This document shows, in pieces, positions 54,710 through 64,000 of a stretch of 64,000 bases of DNA (positions are counted from its first letter, which is position 1; each line of letters opens with the position of its first letter). The notes under the pieces are model-generated. The model was given only the letters and a program-made list of their open reading frames with translations, was not told the origin of the DNA and searched no databases. The stretch lies in the NCBI GenBank assembly GCA_964396595.1, contig CAYNFR010000004.1, forward strand, positions 1-64,000, in the 5' to 3' direction. The stretch comes from CAYNFR01 sp964396595. GTDB lineage: Bacteria; Bacteroidota; Bacteroidia; Chitinophagales; Saprospiraceae. The position numbers and the translations under genes are program-made.

Positions 54710-55807
54710 TTATTCCTTGCTTACACACACGCCGACCATACTATCTGCCGTGCCATAATATAGAAACCAGCGGTCATTGTGATAAACCAAACCTTCGAGA
54801 AATGTCGTGCCATCGACATACTGACCTGATTTCTCAAATTCGAGCTCTGGTTTTATAAATGGCTTCCCAAGACGGTCTATGAGTTTCCATGGTTCTTCAG
54901 CTTCGAATAAAGCCTGCCCTCCGGAATATGCTCTATGCCCCAGTGAAACTTCTCCATAAGCTTGCATATTACCTGCATTATAGATGACTACTATACCATT
55001 CTTAGTCAGAACAGGTGGAGGGCCGGCTTCTACCAGCCAAGAATCAAAAAAGCCCGGCCTAGGACTCAAAACCGCGATGCGCACACCGTCATGATTCTCA
55101 AGAGGTTCCCAATGTATCAAGTCCTCTGAGGAGGCCAGCCAAATATGCGGTACACCGTAATACATCCAGTAGCGCCCATTAATCCGCGCAGCAATTAATC
55201 TTCCATCCTTAAGCTCAGTTACTATTGCCCCCGATTTAGATTCTACATTGTGATAGACACCGTCTTTCCAATTTTTGAATATTGGCCCATGCTTCTCCCA
55301 ATTAATCAAGTCTTTTGAACTGGCTATCGCCAATCTCGGCACCTGTCTGTTCCATTGGGTGTAAGTCATGATATAGATGCCATCAGGGGATTCGACAATA
55401 CGTGGATCTTCTGTTCCGCCGGGCCATTCATATTCGTACTGATCATCGTTATCAGGATAAAAAAACGGAACATTGCTTCGCTCAAATATCAAACCATCCG
55501 TCGAAGTCGCCATACCCAGTCTCGATCTATGCCCACCGATTTCCTTGTCGCCCAGTTTTTCCTCCGCTCGGTAAATCAGCGTAATTTTTCCATCCTTCAC
55601 TATTGCAGCCGGGTTAAAAGTAGCCATTGACTCCCACCTTACCGATTCTCCGGTGATGGGATCTGTGAAAGATGAATGGCTCAATGGATAGATAATAGGC
55701 CGCGCATCCGTGGATCTTTCAAAAGTCCCTAAAGCCCAATCCTTTGAAGACTGTTCTTGGCAACTAGGAACTAAGCTGAGAACTAAAAGAAGAATTAATA
55801 GCCGCAT
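54710..55807 (-). CDS. GH130-like glycoside phosphorylase/hydrolase, lipoprotein
   Basis: A 365-residue lipoprotein with Cys16 in LVPSC. The five-bladed propeller has family GH130 features: FNPAAIVKDGKITLIYRAE, WPGGTEDPRIVE (catalytic acid region), AIASSKDLINWEKHG and VEAGPPPVLTKNGIVVIYNAG. GH130 enzymes act on beta-mannosides, often by phosphorolysis. A surface or periplasmic lipoprotein is more likely a hydrolase, but this is an inference. A near-by minus-strand TAATTTTG box lies at 55841-55848. Confidence 0.82.
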   Translation of the reverse strand: MRLLILLLVLSLVPSCQEQSSKDWALGTFERSTDARPIIYPLSHSSFTDPITGESVRWESMATFNPAAIVKDGKITLIYRAEEKLGDKEIGGHRSRLGMATSTDGLIFERSNVPFFYPDNDDQYEYEWPGGTEDPRIVESPDGIYIMTYTQWNRQVPRLAIASSKDLINWEKHGPIFKNWKDGVYHNVESKSGAIVTELKDGRLIAARINGRYWMYYGVPHIWLASSEDLIHWEPLENHDGVRIAVLSPRPGFFDSWLVEAGPPPVLTKNGIVVIYNAGNMQAYGEVSLGHRAYSGGQALFEAEEPWKLIDRLGKPFIKPELEFEKSGQYVDGTTFLEGLVYHNDRWFLYYGTADSMVGVCVSKE

Positions 55808-55840
55808 GAAGTATAAAAATCAAGATTAGTATTCTCTCCA

Positions 55841-55848
55841 CAAAATTA
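55841..55848 (-). promoter_or_regulatory. -7 promoter box of the GH130-like gene
   Basis: Exact minus-strand TAATTTTG, 33 bases before the ATG at 55807 and 3 bases past the stop of the upstream gene. Confidence 0.45.
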
Positions 55849-55851
55849 CAA

Positions 55852-56358
55852 TCAGAGCCGTAAGTCGATAATCCGCACGCGCTTCTTATCATTTAACTTC
55901 TTGACTGCTGTTCCAAAAGCTCGACGTGTGACATAACCTGTCACCAATGCCGTCCCGCCAATAATCGCTGTATCCCATCCGAATACATAATTCGTCTCTA
56001 TTATGTTAGCACTTCGCAAGCCCTCGATAACACCACCATAGCCTAACCATCCTACCCCAAAAACAAACAGACCGGTGCCAGATGCGATCGCCCAAGGTCT
56101 GTCATACCGTACATGGGTCATCTCAGATAAATAGGATACGCGATCAAAAAACACCAATGACTGACGATCGACATTAATGTCTATTATCTCGCCTTCTTGC
56201 CATACACCCGGATAGCGATCTGTCTGATAACTTACCCATGCTCCTATGGGGTATTTGCGGACTTTGATACTATTCGCTTGTTCATATTGAAAGAATACCT
56301 GACCACTAATGGTGGATATAATAAAAAAATATCCTAATACTAGCCATGTCTTCTTCAT
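55852..56358 (-). CDS. Hypothetical secreted/membrane protein
   Basis: A 168-residue protein with a signal peptide (about 1-20, ending TISGQ). An SH3-like or beta-rich segment (YPIGAWVSYQTDRYPGVWQEGEIIDIN) is followed by two glycine-rich hydrophobic stretches (about residues 93-110 and 128-145), then a basic tail (KKLNDKKRVRIIDL). No family is recognised. It is last on the minus strand before the rpmH-rnpA pair, 105 bases away. Confidence 0.7.
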   Translation of the reverse strand: MKKTWLVLGYFFIISTISGQVFFQYEQANSIKVRKYPIGAWVSYQTDRYPGVWQEGEIIDINVDRQSLVFFDRVSYLSEMTHVRYDRPWAIASGTGLFVFGVGWLGYGGVIEGLRSANIIETNYVFGWDTAIIGGTALVTGYVTRRAFGTAVKKLNDKKRVRIIDLRL

Positions 56359-56463
56359 GTAAACTTGTCTAAAATGTACACAATATCACCAACGAATGTA
56401 ACATAAATAAGCGTTGAATGCATCATCCCTCAATACAGCGGTGCTTTGGGTATCAAGGTTCTA

Positions 56464-56856
56464 TCAAAAAGAATCGACAATGGCTTGTAGCCGGCCCAAT
56501 ACGCGAATCATCGATTTCTCGATATTATGCGACTCCATTTCCTCTCTACCGACATAAATCAACATGATATTGCAGCTTTGATTCTTCTTCTTCAACGCTT
56601 CTACAAGAGATAGTTTGTTCATTCGATAAGCTTCCCGTAATCTCCGCTTCAACAGATTGCGCGTACTAGCCTTTTTAAAGATTCGCTTGGGAACCGAAAT
56701 CACCACTTTCAGAGGTGCAATAGGATCGTAAGTTAAGCCGGGGCAGTATAATAGCTTAATGGGATGGACGAATAGAGATTGACCACTCTTGTAAAGGAGT
56801 TCTATATCTTTAATAGAGCTAAGACGCTCACACTTAGGCAGAGTATATTTCACCAT
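56464..56856 (-). CDS. rnpA: Ribonuclease P protein component
   Basis: A 130-residue basic protein that assists RNase P RNA in maturing tRNA 5' ends. It has PKRIFKKASTRNLLKRRLREAYR, the RnpA signature, after an N-terminal beta region starting LPKCERLSSIKDI. It follows rpmH by 48 bases, the conserved bacterial order. Confidence 0.93.
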   Translation of the reverse strand: MVKYTLPKCERLSSIKDIELLYKSGQSLFVHPIKLLYCPGLTYDPIAPLKVVISVPKRIFKKASTRNLLKRRLREAYRMNKLSLVEALKKKNQSCNIMLIYVGREEMESHNIEKSMIRVLGRLQAIVDSF

Positions 56857-56904
56857 CTACCTACAAAACTAAGGATTCCGAATTAAGGCGCTATGAAGGG
56901 CGGA

Positions 56905-57060
56905 CTACTTTGTGTGCTTTTGATCAGACACAGTAAGTCTGTGACGACCTTTAGCTCGTCTTCTTGCAAGCACGGCTCTACCGTTCTTAGTGCTCATACG
57001 ACTTCTGAAGCCGTGTTTGTTAGCGCGTTTTCTGTTAGAAGGTTGATATGTTCTTTTCAT
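56905..57060 (-). CDS. rpmH: 50S ribosomal protein L34
   Basis: A 51-residue, very basic protein: MKRTYQPSNRKRANKHGF at the start and NGRAVLARRRAKGRHRLTV in the body are diagnostic of L34. The frame extends upstream to 57150, but the canonical start is 57060, where an exact TATATTTG promoter box (57087-57094) also excludes the longer form. It is first in the rpmH-rnpA operon. Confidence 0.96.
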   Translation of the reverse strand: MKRTYQPSNRKRANKHGFRSRMSTKNGRAVLARRRAKGRHRLTVSDQKHTK

Positions 57061-57086
57061 CTTGAGCCTCTCTTTTAAATGGGCGG

Positions 57087-57120
57087 CAAATATATGCTTT
57101 TTTCTAACTTTCTTGCTCAA
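57087..57120 (-). promoter_or_regulatory. Promoter of rpmH-rnpA
   Basis: Minus-strand TTG (57120-57118), then an exact TATATTTG (57094-57087), 26 bases before the rpmH ATG. Confidence 0.6.
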
Positions 57121-57429
57121 CATACTCAGAAAAGCTAAAAATATATGCATTATTAGCCTATTTTACGCTTGATGACTAGCTCATCCATATTGGACGCCAG
57201 TCCATTGCTTTAAAATTTGCAATCTAAAAGTCTCAATTCTGCATTGTCAAATTCATTATTTCGGTCGTTTAGCCCTGGGCTGACGCCCAATTAATTAACC
57301 CCTCGCTAATCAAATGCATAACTGACGTCAAAGGATCAGCGAAACATCCTTTTAGATCGTTTATCCATAGCAGATACTAATTAATGTGTATCTTTAGAGG
57401 TTTAGTTTATCAGTTTTCTCTTCAGGCAG
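57121..57429. other. Divergent intergenic region
   Basis: No ORF is supported. A short GGGC-TGAC-GCCC hairpin lies near 57279-57290. No DnaA-box array was recognised, so there is no case for an origin here despite the rpmH-rnpA neighbourhood. Confidence 0.45.
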
Positions 57430-57816
57430 ATGAATCAATTATTGTTGTTTACCACCTTAGTATGTTGCATCGCAAGCTGCAAAACCAAAAATTCCATAGA
57501 GGAGGACACTACATTCCACATAGAGGCTATTCATACTACTGCTCGTGAGATATTGGACAAAAAGCCCACTATTATACCCAATGAAAACAGTAGTTTATTT
57601 CTCTGCTATCACAATCCCGAAGCGCAATCTGTGCGATTTATAGTGCTCGATCATGATGCGAACCTTGTCTTGCCGATAAAAAGAATTAAAGGCCAAGTAA
57701 CTTGGTATTCCGTTTCGTCACTTGCTGTTCAATCAGATCCGGGACATCCGGGATCGCATGATGCTGAACCAATAGTCACGATTATAGATTTATCATTTAA
57801 GAAAGAAGAATTCTAG
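57430..57816 (+). CDS. Hypothetical lipoprotein
   Basis: A 128-residue protein with a lipobox at Cys17 (CCIASC). The mature part has predicted beta strands (SLFLCYHNPEAQSVRFIVLDHDANLVLPI) and no recognised family. It lies 30 bases before the BNR-repeat T9SS gene in the same direction, so they are probably cotranscribed. A partner role is possible but unsupported. Confidence 0.75.
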   Translation: MNQLLLFTTLVCCIASCKTKNSIEEDTTFHIEAIHTTAREILDKKPTIIPNENSSLFLCYHNPEAQSVRFIVLDHDANLVLPIKRIKGQVTWYSVSSLAVQSDPGHPGSHDAEPIVTIIDLSFKKEEF

Positions 57817-57846
57817 TATTTTTAGTCATTCCCCGAATCAGTACAT

Positions 57847-60800
57847 ATGAAATATATTATTAGGGCTATCTTAATTATTGGACTCGGCAGCTACTGTTTA
57901 TGGACGCCTTCGATTAATCATCGGGAAGAAAACCCCGAATCATCGCAGACCATGGATCGTAAAAATCTGTATGGCAGTGCTGATGGTTACTACACATTAA
58001 AGGCAGAAAGACGAAAAAATGGCTATTTCAAAAATATGGCGCCATCCATCTACGCTGAGATGGAAAGAGCACGAAGAACGCCTATCGATGCTACATCGCC
58101 TGCCTACCCGCTTAATCATCAGCTACAAGAAATCGCAAAAGCGCGAAAATCTAAGCCACTCAAAAATAACGATCTGAACTTCAAAGAGCGTGGTCCGGGC
58201 AATGTAGCCGGCAGGACACGTGCATTGCTGGTATTACCGCAAGATTCACAAAAGAAAACTTGGATTGCAGCCTCCGCCTCCGGTGGCATATGGAAAACCA
58301 CAGATGGCGGCTCATCATGGATTAATAAAACGCCTGAACTTCCCAATCTCGGCACGAATACGCTGGCCATGAGTGCTGCCAATCCTGATGTGATCTACGC
58401 CGGTACTGGCGAACATTTCGTCCGTGATGTCGATGGCGCCGGGATGTTTAAATCAATCGATGGTGGAGAAAGCTGGTTTCAAATTGCCAACCCGGAACTC
58501 ATGCCCGACTTCAAGAATGTCAGCCGAATAGTGATCAATCCCGATGATGAAAATCACATAATCGCTACTACACGTAATAGTGTGTGGGCAGACCATCTAT
58601 CCGCAGCAATCTATCGCACCCTTGATGGCGGTCAAAGCTGGGAGCGACTCCTTAGTTCAGACAAGGATCGGTATGATGACATCATTGCAAACCCACTGAA
58701 TTTTAATTCCCTGTATGTGGCCATTAACAATACAGGAATATTAAAAAGTACCGATGGCGGTATTTCTTGGTTGTTTAACAATAACATCAAGGCCAATGGG
58801 CGTATAGAAATTGACATAAGCCCTGTTGATACTTCCCGCCTTTACGCATCAGTTCAGGGCAGTGAGTCAGATACGGATTCTGATCTGTGGGTTTCTTTTA
58901 GCGCTGGAAGAAATTGGCGGTTGGCAGTAGAAAATATTCAGTCGGCTATAGGATTTCTGGGTGGTCAAGGGTGGTATGACAATGTATGTAAGGCGCATCC
59001 ATTCGATCCTGATGTTGTATATGTGGGTGGTGTTAATTTGTTTAAAGTCAATATTCTGAACAGTGAAATTACCAAAGTGGCGTTCGAACATGAAGACAAT
59101 GGCACCTCTTCATTTATCGATTATGTCAATGGGCTGAGTATTGGTGGCGGAATTATTCGAAATAATTCATTACCGGAAGAGGATTTCGTGAGTGTGGAGA
59201 TAAGATTTGGGCAAGGCCCTCAGTTAGCCCACCGATTCTCAGTCAGTGGTCAGGGCTCAGGAGTTCCGGCATCAGGTTATTTATATCGCGATTACGTAGA
59301 AGTACCCTTTCAAGTGTGGGACATCACCAACAATCAACAACTGATGGTGTCCTTCAGAGATCAGCAAGATGACGGCCAATGGAATCTTATAGAGAGGCGT
59401 TTTACATCCAATACGGCCACTGATTCACGGGAGTATATTTTCATTCATACAATACCATATTCCACAGAAGTCAATGAAGAAATCGCTCGTACTGGTGGCA
59501 ATGAACATCAACAAATGTACCTGGTATGGCCGGCACTCGCTGCCGGAGCGATATTTGATCCATCACTGAATGCCAGCTTAAGCCTCCTCAAAAGAAGTCG
59601 CACTGGTCAAGGCATGAATACAACAGTGGTGAGTGATGCCTATCGTCAGTTTAACAGTGTTAATACCTTCACCGGCGCACAATTTAGTAATAATAAAGGC
59701 TTACATCCTGATCAACACAGCTTACAGTTTATTATTGACAATCCACGAGAAAAATCCTTCCGCTTATTATTGACAAATGACGGGGGCGTATACATATCCC
59801 GACCTTCCACCGACCCGGGAATTACGAATAATGCATTTGACTATGCGGGATTCGGATTTAATACAACCCAATTTTACAGTGCCGATAAAGCCCCTGAAGA
59901 AGATCGATACATAGGAGGAATGCAAGACAATTCTACATGGTTCACCAAAGCAGGGGCAACGGCAGATGCTTCGAGTTTTTATCAATTTGCCTTTGGTGGA
60001 GATGGGTTTGAAGTTTTATGGAATAATCGTGATCCCGATTTGATCATAGGTTCTATCCAGTTTAACAACCTTCAGAGATCATCAGATGGCGGATTAACCT
60101 GGCAGTCAGCGCGCGGGGAGATTAACGATTCAGCACCCTTCGTCTCTAGGTTAAGCAATCATCGCTCGATACCAGATAGAATATTCGCTGTCGGTTCATC
60201 AGGGGTATGGCGATCCGAAAATTTTGGCCTCAACTGGCAGGTTGCTCGTATCAATTCTGTCTTATGGGGCTTCAATAACAGAATTGATGTAGAAGTATCA
60301 CATGCCAATCCTGATATCATCTGGAGTGGCGGCAGGCTGGATAGCACGAGCAGATTGTTTTATTCGCTAGACGCAGGTGTTAGTTTTCAGGCGACAGATT
60401 ATTACCCGGAGCGGATGATGGGCATGGTGTCCGGCATAGGAACACATCCCGATCAGGACTCGACGGTATATGCCTTATTTTCCTTTTTTGGCCGACCAAA
60501 AGTACTACGCAGCTCTGATCTGGGAAACACATGGGAAGATATCTCGGGCTTTGGCACGGATACGATAAGCAACAATGGCTTCCCCAATGTAGCGACAAAC
60601 TGTTTACTTGTCTTCCCAAATGACACAGATCGCATCTGGGTTGGAACAGAAATAGGCATTGTAGAGTCTAAAGACAATGGTGTCAGCTGGTCATTACTTA
60701 ATGCAAATCTGCCTAATGTCAGCGTCCATGACATGAAAATCCAAGATGATCAGATTGTCATTGCCACCTACGGCCGCGGAATTTGGTCTGTAACCATACC

Positions 60801-61884
60801 GGAAGTACAGAGAGAGTATGTTTTTCCTCCGACCTTATTGGCTGGTGGATTATCACCGATGGGTGTAATAGCGGTAAAATCTCGTTTTAATTTCATCTTC
60901 GATTCCGTGAGCATCAATATTGATCCTGCCTTAAACGCCTTGCTCGGGAGTAATCTCAGAGGTGAACAAACGTATACATTTCCGCCTAGCAGTTATGAAG
61001 AATCAGAATACCCTGTGACGATAAGCGGTTTTCGCAAAGGTCAGGAATATGAGTCTATGCCTTCTTCTATTTATTTATTTGACGTGCCAAGCCCAGTAGA
61101 GGAATACACAAATGATTTTCGAGATAGTGCGATGCTGGATGACTTTTTTGGAAGAGGATTTTCTATTCGTCTTGAAGAAGGATTTGAGAAACTTTCAATA
61201 CACAGCGAACACAATTATCCCGACAGGACAGAAATATTTTATCAGCTTAAGCAGCCTGTTCTCATCACAACTCATCAGACACTCTCCTATAAGGATGTAG
61301 TAATAGTCGAGACCGGAGAAGAGGAAACGACATTTAACGACAGAGACTTTTATGATTATGTAGTGGTCGAGGGTACTTCAGACGGCATAAACTGGAGACC
61401 ACTTGCTCCAGGTTATGATTCTTCTCTTGATCCGGGATGGAATAAAGCTTATGAAGACGGCGAATCAGGAAGGGCGGATCTATACAGAGATCAGGAAATA
61501 AATTTGAATGAAGTATTTAAAGAAGGGGATATTATTTTTATTAGATTCAGATTGTTCGCTGATCCTTTTGTCAATGGCTGGGGCTGGAGTATCGATGATA
61601 TCCGCATAGAACTTGATCGCAGCACTTCAACATCTGATGTGGCCAAGCTGAATTTTGTTATTTACCCTAATCCCACATCTGATCAACTTTTTATCCAGCT
61701 GCCGTCGGCAATGACCGGCAAAATAAGCGTATATGATCTCAATGGCAGGATAGTCAAGCAAGCCATCATCGATAGACATAGTGATATATCCATAATTAAT
61801 GTAGCTGAGTTAAATTCTGGTGTTTACTTGATACATGTGGAAGGAGGAAAAACAGCTTATAGTGCTAAGTTTATAAGGATGTGA
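57847..61884 (+). CDS. BNR/Asp-box (sortilin-like) repeat T9SS-secreted protein
   Basis: A 1345-residue secreted protein. A hydrophobic N-terminus (about 4-22) is followed by a beta-propeller region with Asp-box motifs of S/T-x-D-x-G-x-[ST]-[WF] type near residues 151, 203, 258, 301, 745, 840, 889 and 941, as in VPS10/sortilin and sialidase-like propellers. An insert (about 400-640) separates the two propeller halves. A C-terminal beta-sandwich precedes a T9SS type-A sorting domain (from about 1270, YPNPTSDQLFIQL, ending SAKFIRM). It is probably a surface adhesin or glycan-binding protein; no catalytic residues are evident. Confidence 0.88.
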   Translation: MKYIIRAILIIGLGSYCLWTPSINHREENPESSQTMDRKNLYGSADGYYTLKAERRKNGYFKNMAPSIYAEMERARRTPIDATSPAYPLNHQLQEIAKARKSKPLKNNDLNFKERGPGNVAGRTRALLVLPQDSQKKTWIAASASGGIWKTTDGGSSWINKTPELPNLGTNTLAMSAANPDVIYAGTGEHFVRDVDGAGMFKSIDGGESWFQIANPELMPDFKNVSRIVINPDDENHIIATTRNSVWADHLSAAIYRTLDGGQSWERLLSSDKDRYDDIIANPLNFNSLYVAINNTGILKSTDGGISWLFNNNIKANGRIEIDISPVDTSRLYASVQGSESDTDSDLWVSFSAGRNWRLAVENIQSAIGFLGGQGWYDNVCKAHPFDPDVVYVGGVNLFKVNILNSEITKVAFEHEDNGTSSFIDYVNGLSIGGGIIRNNSLPEEDFVSVEIRFGQGPQLAHRFSVSGQGSGVPASGYLYRDYVEVPFQVWDITNNQQLMVSFRDQQDDGQWNLIERRFTSNTATDSREYIFIHTIPYSTEVNEEIARTGGNEHQQMYLVWPALAAGAIFDPSLNASLSLLKRSRTGQGMNTTVVSDAYRQFNSVNTFTGAQFSNNKGLHPDQHSLQFIIDNPREKSFRLLLTNDGGVYISRPSTDPGITNNAFDYAGFGFNTTQFYSADKAPEEDRYIGGMQDNSTWFTKAGATADASSFYQFAFGGDGFEVLWNNRDPDLIIGSIQFNNLQRSSDGGLTWQSARGEINDSAPFVSRLSNHRSIPDRIFAVGSSGVWRSENFGLNWQVARINSVLWGFNNRIDVEVSHANPDIIWSGGRLDSTSRLFYSLDAGVSFQATDYYPERMMGMVSGIGTHPDQDSTVYALFSFFGRPKVLRSSDLGNTWEDISGFGTDTISNNGFPNVATNCLLVFPNDTDRIWVGTEIGIVESKDNGVSWSLLNANLPNVSVHDMKIQDDQIVIATYGRGIWSVTIPEVQREYVFPPTLLAGGLSPMGVIAVKSRFNFIFDSVSINIDPALNALLGSNLRGEQTYTFPPSSYEESEYPVTISGFRKGQEYESMPSSIYLFDVPSPVEEYTNDFRDSAMLDDFFGRGFSIRLEEGFEKLSIHSEHNYPDRTEIFYQLKQPVLITTHQTLSYKDVVIVETGEEETTFNDRDFYDYVVVEGTSDGINWRPLAPGYDSSLDPGWNKAYEDGESGRADLYRDQEINLNEVFKEGDIIFIRFRLFADPFVNGWGWSIDDIRIELDRSTSTSDVAKLNFVIYPNPTSDQLFIQLPSAMTGKISVYDLNGRIVKQAIIDRHSDISIINVAELNSGVYLIHVEGGKTAYSAKFIRM

Positions 61885-61903
61885 GTGACGCCGCTTCACT
61901 CAC
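61881..61903. terminator. Perfect hairpin between convergent genes
   Basis: GTGAGTGA (61881-61888) pairs with TCACTCAC (61896-61903) around a 7-base loop and includes the stop codon of the BNR gene. T tracts are weak, so this is a possible rather than certain terminator. Confidence 0.4.
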
Positions 61904-61918
61904 TACTCATTCAGGATT

Positions 61919-64000
61919 TTACCTCTCCGGAAAAAAGAACGAAACAGGTCGTCGCACGAATAAGCTCAAAACTCTAACTAATATGGTGATCAAGTGTGAA
62001 AAGTATAGTCCATTAGATCGCATAGCTAGAAATAAGGACAGACTAAAACTCACGATGAAATTACAAAAACCTATCACGCCTACCCCCAATATGGAGTGAA
62101 ACACATCATATCCAGACATTTGAAAAGACTGACCGAATAAGCCGAGAGCAAAATTTCCCGCAGCAAAAGTGATATGGCGGATATCTAAATCTAGACCGAA
62201 AAATGCTCCTAAACTCGCTGTTGAACCCATAAACACCCCAAACCAGAAATTACTGACTACCCCACTCCAGTTATGATCAATAAATTGAGCCAGTTTCTTG
62301 CGCGCTGATGAAGACAACAGTCTCTTTAACATAAATTGCTCTTCGACTCTCTTGGGCAATCTGCTATATTTGATTCGGTTATTGACCCTGCCTGCAATCA
62401 AGCCGGAAATAAATAAAAATACACCTGCAATACAGGCATGAAATATTGCCGGTGATTTAATAATGTTCAATTCATGGATGAGGTTGCCTGCCTTAGCAGT
62501 TGCCGGATTCGTCCCAAAAACTGCCCACCAAAGAATTATCAATAACAATGCAACTGGAAACGCCATAAATACATTGCCCACAAACGCGATGAACTGACTT
62601 CTGAACATATGACTTATTAATGTGGCCAATCGGCTAAAATCAAATTCACTGCCGTCCTTATTTGCTCCGACGGCCTTCGCTAATGCCACCGCAGTCATGG
62701 CAGGCTGCTTAGTAGCTAAAGTAAAATGAAAAAGATATATGGCTATGAATGCCACTGCATAGTTCATACTATACATAAATGCCTTTCCAAAAAGACTGGC
62801 GCTGGCATAACCCATCAATAACTTACTCAAGCATGCCACCGCCACTATTGCACCTCCCCATAAGGCTGCACGCAACATTTTATAATATCCCTCTTTGTCA
62901 AAAGTGATGTATTGCTCACCTTTGATGGCAATATGCCTTATGATCTCTTTGGAAACTGCCTGGGTTGAAGCGTTTACATAGGTGGATAATTGAGATTGCC
63001 CGGCCACGAGAAATATTAATTTTTTCGAAAATTCTACTGCCACTTCCTCAAAATTGCCTTGTCTACCTGATGTTAAAAATGCCGTCATATCCCCCATCCT
63101 ATCAAGCATTCGTTCCATCTTCAACAGCTTCTGTTGTGCCATAAAACTTAATCCGTAAGATGATACATTCTCGTAAGCTTTTTTGACAAACTCCTCGCAT
63201 TGATCAATATGCTCCCTGAGTCTTTCAAGTCGCGCAACATGCTCATTAAGACGACAGTTCTGATCTCGGGCACACTTGATAAACTCATATATTTCATCAT
63301 GTAAAACCGCAAAAGGACTTCTTAATACAGCATTATCAAGTATTAATCCAATCAAGTACTTGTCATAGGCTATTCCTGATATCTGATGGGCTAATATTTC
63401 AAGCGCGTGCAGACTTTCACCTTCGACATATTTTATAAATCCCGACTGTTCCTCTGAATCAAAATCAAGTACATTAACCAAGTTTTTCAACCGATCTTCA
63501 TCTAGCAGATCTAACCACTTGCTCTGTGATTTTTTTGTAAAAATCGGTGTCAATATAGATTCTACAGAACCCGGCAAAGGAATATCCGGCAGAAACTTCT
63601 GTGAAATACGCTTTGAGACTTCTGAACTAAAATTTTCGCTTGAGATCATGTCTCCCAATGCAAGGGTTCGACTGGCATTTTTAGTGGTAAAAAGACCTCT
63701 TAAATATTTTTTTAAGACTTCTCTTCCGCCGGCATTTCCCTCGAGTAGATTAATAAACTGATCGAATGTATTCAAAAGGTTTTTGGGAGACTTTTGGGTA
63801 GAAGCTAAAAATCTCACCAGCTCACTTAATGGCTTTTTATTCTTTACCTTCCCGCTAAAGATGGGATCAAGAATTCTCTCTAACTTTTCACGATTCATAC
63901 CTTTATCTGTCGCCATCATCATTAATTTAACGCCCTCCAATTGTCCAATACCCAATTCTGACGGAAATATCGCCTGTCGGTCAACAATTGCCAAGTACTT
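61919..64000 (-). CDS. COG4389-type membrane protein ('site-specific recombinase'), 5' end uncertain
   Basis: At least 690 residues, open to the right edge, so the true start may lie outside; the first ATGs inside are three in a row at 63922-63914. The N-terminal half is helical and charged (LERLREHIDQCEEF, MERMLDRMGDMTAFL). The C-terminal half has about six membrane segments. GNVFMAFPVALLLIILWW and MGSTASLGAFFGLDLDIRHITFAAGNFALGLFG match the family Pfam calls SpecificRecomb (PF10136, COG4389). Despite that name, no integrase or resolvase catalytic motif is visible, and the topology suggests a membrane function. It ends 35 bases from the convergent BNR gene. Confidence 0.82.
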   Translation of the reverse strand, partial: KYLAIVDRQAIFPSELGIGQLEGVKLMMMATDKGMNREKLERILDPIFSGKVKNKKPLSELVRFLASTQKSPKNLLNTFDQFINLLEGNAGGREVLKKYLRGLFTTKNASRTLALGDMISSENFSSEVSKRISQKFLPDIPLPGSVESILTPIFTKKSQSKWLDLLDEDRLKNLVNVLDFDSEEQSGFIKYVEGESLHALEILAHQISGIAYDKYLIGLILDNAVLRSPFAVLHDEIYEFIKCARDQNCRLNEHVARLERLREHIDQCEEFVKKAYENVSSYGLSFMAQQKLLKMERMLDRMGDMTAFLTSGRQGNFEEVAVEFSKKLIFLVAGQSQLSTYVNASTQAVSKEIIRHIAIKGEQYITFDKEGYYKMLRAALWGGAIVAVACLSKLLMGYASASLFGKAFMYSMNYAVAFIAIYLFHFTLATKQPAMTAVALAKAVGANKDGSEFDFSRLATLISHMFRSQFIAFVGNVFMAFPVALLLIILWWAVFGTNPATAKAGNLIHELNIIKSPAIFHACIAGVFLFISGLIAGRVNNRIKYSRLPKRVEEQFMLKRLLSSSARKKLAQFIDHNWSGVVSNFWFGVFMGSTASLGAFFGLDLDIRHITFAAGNFALGLFGQSFQMSGYDVFHSILGVGVIGFCNFIVSFSLSLFLAMRSNGLYFSHLITILVRVLSLFVRRPVSFFFPER

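Noticed and set aside
57061..57429. Possible replication origin near rpmH-rnpA
   Set aside because: No DnaA-box cluster, dnaA or parAB genes were seen in the window, and rpmH-rnpA alone does not mark an origin in Bacteroidota.
61881..62099. 72-residue plus-strand ORF after the BNR gene
   Set aside because: It is antisense to the conserved C-terminus of the COG4389 protein and begins at the BNR stop.

Overview
The window is chromosomal DNA from a member of the Bacteroidota, most likely a Saprospiria-type bacterium. Several surface proteins end in type IX secretion system (T9SS) C-terminal sorting domains. There are two PorP/SprF-like genes and a gliding-motility (CHU_C) C-terminal domain. Many genes have the Bacteroidota -7 promoter box TAnnTTTG (often with an upstream TTG), and starts generally lack Shine-Dalgarno sequences. 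No rRNA, tRNA, CRISPR array or prophage was seen.

Layout. 1-3.7 kb: 5' part of a giant lamin-tail-domain surface protein that runs off the left edge. 4.2-5.7 kb: GT4 glycosyltransferase with a DUF2304 membrane protein. 5.8-8.9 kb: M28 peptidase, DoxX protein and a small cohesin-like T9SS protein behind an elaborate inverted-repeat leader. 9.2-13.8 kb: PorP/SprF plus OmpA/PD40 envelope pair and a DUF2279 protein. 13.9-18.2 kb: mtaB, a candidate small RNA, then an M28 lipoprotein-YjbQ-LysE operon. 18.3-23 kb: two thioredoxin-fold proteins and dnaE. 23.1-36.9 kb: the most striking region, all on the minus strand. It holds a response regulator with Glu at the phosphoacceptor position, two giant T9SS proteins carrying dockerin-like and cohesin-like modules, and between them a protein with four tandem cohesin-like modules, SprB-like repeats and a type-B sorting domain followed by its own PorP/SprF partner. 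37-42.8 kb: glycosylasparaginase, PASTA protein, guaB and tadA bracketed by two inverted copies of a miniature inverted-repeat element, then an MltD-type transglycosylase. 43-46.8 kb: a pheS-hisS-gatA aminoacyl-tRNA operon. 46.8-50.6 kb: GT2, dcd, a phosphopantetheinyl transferase, a mobA fusion and moaC. 50.9-55.8 kb: FKBP lipoprotein, a non-coding repeat tract, an IorA/IorB-like molybdenum hydroxylase and a GH130-like lipoprotein. 55.9-64 kb: rpmH-rnpA, a BNR-repeat T9SS protein and a COG4389-type membrane protein cut by the right edge.

How the genes fit together. Housekeeping genes (dnaE, guaB, tadA, pheS, hisS, gatA, rpmH, rnpA, dcd) alternate with envelope and secretion genes. The 23-37 kb block reads as a self-contained surface-assembly locus: regulator, secreted scaffold candidate, dedicated outer-membrane partner and two possible interaction partners. 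The cohesin-dockerin reading is an inference from sequence patterns. moaC and mobA probably supply cofactor to the nearby IorAB-like enzyme. All domain calls were made by eye; no database was searched.
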